A DNA stretch of 7,657 nucleotides from an uncultured Planctomycetaceae bacterium (GTDB taxonomy: Bacteria > Planctomycetota > Planctomycetia > Pirellulales > Pirellulaceae). The stretch spans positions 1-7,657 of the forward strand of contig CALBTA010000471.1 of the NCBI GenBank assembly GCA_937967755.1. The letters run 5' to 3'. The notes under the pieces were generated by a model. That model was not told the origin of the DNA, did not search any database, and saw nothing but the letters and a program-made list of their open reading frames with translations. Made by a program: the position numbers and the translations under genes. Numbering within the stretch: the first letter of the stretch is position 1; every line of letters begins with the position of its first letter. Positions 7,201-7,657 of this stretch are shown in pieces.

Positions 7201-7657
7201 TAGAACAAGAGATCGAAGAACTCCGCCGAAAAATTAACAACATTGGCGCGGTCAATCTGGAAGCGCTCAACGAAATTGACGAACTGGACGAACGCTTCAA
7301 CGACCTCAGCGGGCAATTCAACGACCTGAAAGAAGCCAAGGCAGCGCTAGAAAAAATCATCCAACGCATCAACACCGACAGCCGACGGCTATTCGCCGAA
7401 ACGCTGGAAGCGATTCGTGGGAATTTCCAGCAGCTTTACCGTAAGCTGTTCGGCGGCGGTAATGCCGATCTGGTTTTGGAAGAAGGCGTTGACATCTTGG
7501 AAGCGGGCATTGAAATCGTCGCCAACCCGCCGGGGAAACCGGCATTCAGCAACAGCCTGCTCAGCGGCGGAGAGCAAGGGCTGACGGCAGTCTCGCTATT
7601 GCTGGCCATCTTTCAACACCGCCCCAGCCCGTTCTGCGTGCTGGACGAAGTCGATGC
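4266..7657 (+). CDS. smc: Chromosome segregation protein SMC, 3' end cut by window edge
   Basis: SMC is the DNA-organising ATPase that works with ScpA and ScpB to compact and individualise sister chromosomes. The window holds 1130 codons with no internal stop. The N-terminal head has Walker A GPNGSGKS (residues 30-37) and a Q-loop near Q143 (YSIIEQGKVSAML). A first coiled coil spans about 170-525. The hinge begins near 526 (ANPYRDVCGMLADLI) and ends near 690 (TGLISRRSEL). A second coiled coil runs to about 990, then the NIGAVNLEAL motif, the ABC signature LSGGEQ (1099-1104) and Walker B with catalytic glutamate (VLDEVD, D1127, E1128). The D-loop and H-loop, about 60 residues, lie beyond the edge. 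Oddities are a signature ending in Q where most SMCs have K, no Shine-Dalgarno before the ATG, and a compositionally distinct patch in the hinge. The start is supported by the family N-terminus (ALEVHGFKSFADKTRF); no in-frame start lies just upstream. Confidence 0.97.
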   Translation, partial: MLTALEVHGFKSFADKTRFDFPDGITVIVGPNGSGKSNVVDALKWVLGTQSAKSLRGSEMTDVIFKGSSAGRKPLNTAEATLTFDNTDGSLPVEEKKVTVTRRVYRSGEGEYLINGQPCRLRDIKDMFRGTGVGTDAYSIIEQGKVSAMLQASAKDRRAIFEEAAGISRFKAKKVETERRLARVDQNMLRLSDIVDEVESRLRSVRSQAGKARRYKEYSERLQQLRTQVGQSDWRKLSQRLLELDEQLNQLQAEIAEGESQSADFQAELDATEDGFRDIEAAMVETQSHLATNGERIAAGQSTIEHQRARCLEFEEEISRCRRQLAAMSHRTGDLDEQLRETTAHVEAADDEYERLAQRVNEIANESQQLARRLTDLREREDQLRDERLALLQQVGECDNAITAGKSQLAEAESVITLRESEQRELSASVEQHVQRVADAESQLRTLESSANQQQRQVLSAEEDVERTQGQLERRREELQALHSEQVRLEERAALLTDLMHRQEGVRSGTQEVLARAKSSGQAEGANPYRDVCGMLADLIEVHVESAALVEAALGEVAQAIVVRGQKLQDYFRDPARRPKGRVALLPVEDAPLPIETDWAEMDQQTGAVGREGGFGSAEWRDRALIRRVGGATRIDEDLDVARRLSEISDGQARFVALDGAVLEPDGTVVFGAGQQATGLISRRSELRQVQSRTGQLAQEIQIANNRVAGSETHFTEAVEQAKRLSQLHREMSDELTSQKAAVTASRQELERGQGALQTLLGEIANVVQSRAAATAKVSEAEQRRDELRQLVQQCAAKREGAAAEIRRAEAQHKACDLRATSAKIDAAKSEERLDAQRAKLRQLQRDSQERRRALAELHSQIDNGQTRLSGTELSILNAQSSCAMLYLQREQHTAEMGVHLQNREALGGTRREIGRQLEASRKAVHRLEEKRHKLEVAAEQARGERQHLAQRLSDDYGIDLANMAGEESEQQSHEREAVEQEIEELRRKINNIGAVNLEALNEIDELDERFNDLSGQFNDLKEAKAALEKIIQRINTDSRRLFAETLEAIRGNFQQLYRKLFGGGNADLVLEEGVDILEAGIEIVANPPGKPAFSNSLLSGGEQGLTAVSLLLAIFQHRPSPFCVLDEVD

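Overview
This window is a housekeeping locus from a bacterium, most likely a planctomycete of the Pirellulales type. That placement is an inference from how the primase, sigma factor and SMC proteins read and from the moderately GC-rich DNA; no database search was possible. No tRNA, rRNA, CRISPR array or transposase gene was seen.

Layout. Positions 1-1103 (minus strand) hold the N-terminal 367 residues of the principal sigma factor RpoD, running off the left edge inside conserved region 2. Positions 1104-1331 are a 228-bp gap holding a REPIN-like pair of inverted small palindromes. Positions 1332-3170 (minus) are a complete DNA primase gene, dnaG, with a well-placed Shine-Dalgarno and a good sigma70-type promoter at 3240-3267. 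Positions 3380-4080 (minus) are a two-gene toxin-antitoxin-like module: a DUF433 antitoxin-like protein followed, with an ATGA overlap, by a DUF5615 PIN-like toxin (VapBC45 type). Positions 4081-4265 are a divergent intergenic region. From 4266 to the right edge (plus) runs smc, the chromosome-condensation ATPase. It is cut at its Walker B motif, about 60 residues short of the expected end.

How the genes relate. dnaG followed by rpoD on one strand preserves the core of the classical macromolecular synthesis operon (rpsU-dnaG-rpoD of enterobacteria), linking replication priming to transcription initiation. rpsU is not in front of dnaG here; the toxin-antitoxin pair sits there instead, reading in the same direction. 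smc is transcribed divergently from that pair.

No clearly new multi-gene system is visible. The points most worth a second look are the REPIN-like repeat between dnaG and rpoD, whose two copies differ by compensatory base-pair changes; the uninterrupted reading frame joining the dnaG stop codon to rpoD; a second palindrome upstream of the dnaG promoter; and a compositionally odd patch inside the SMC hinge.
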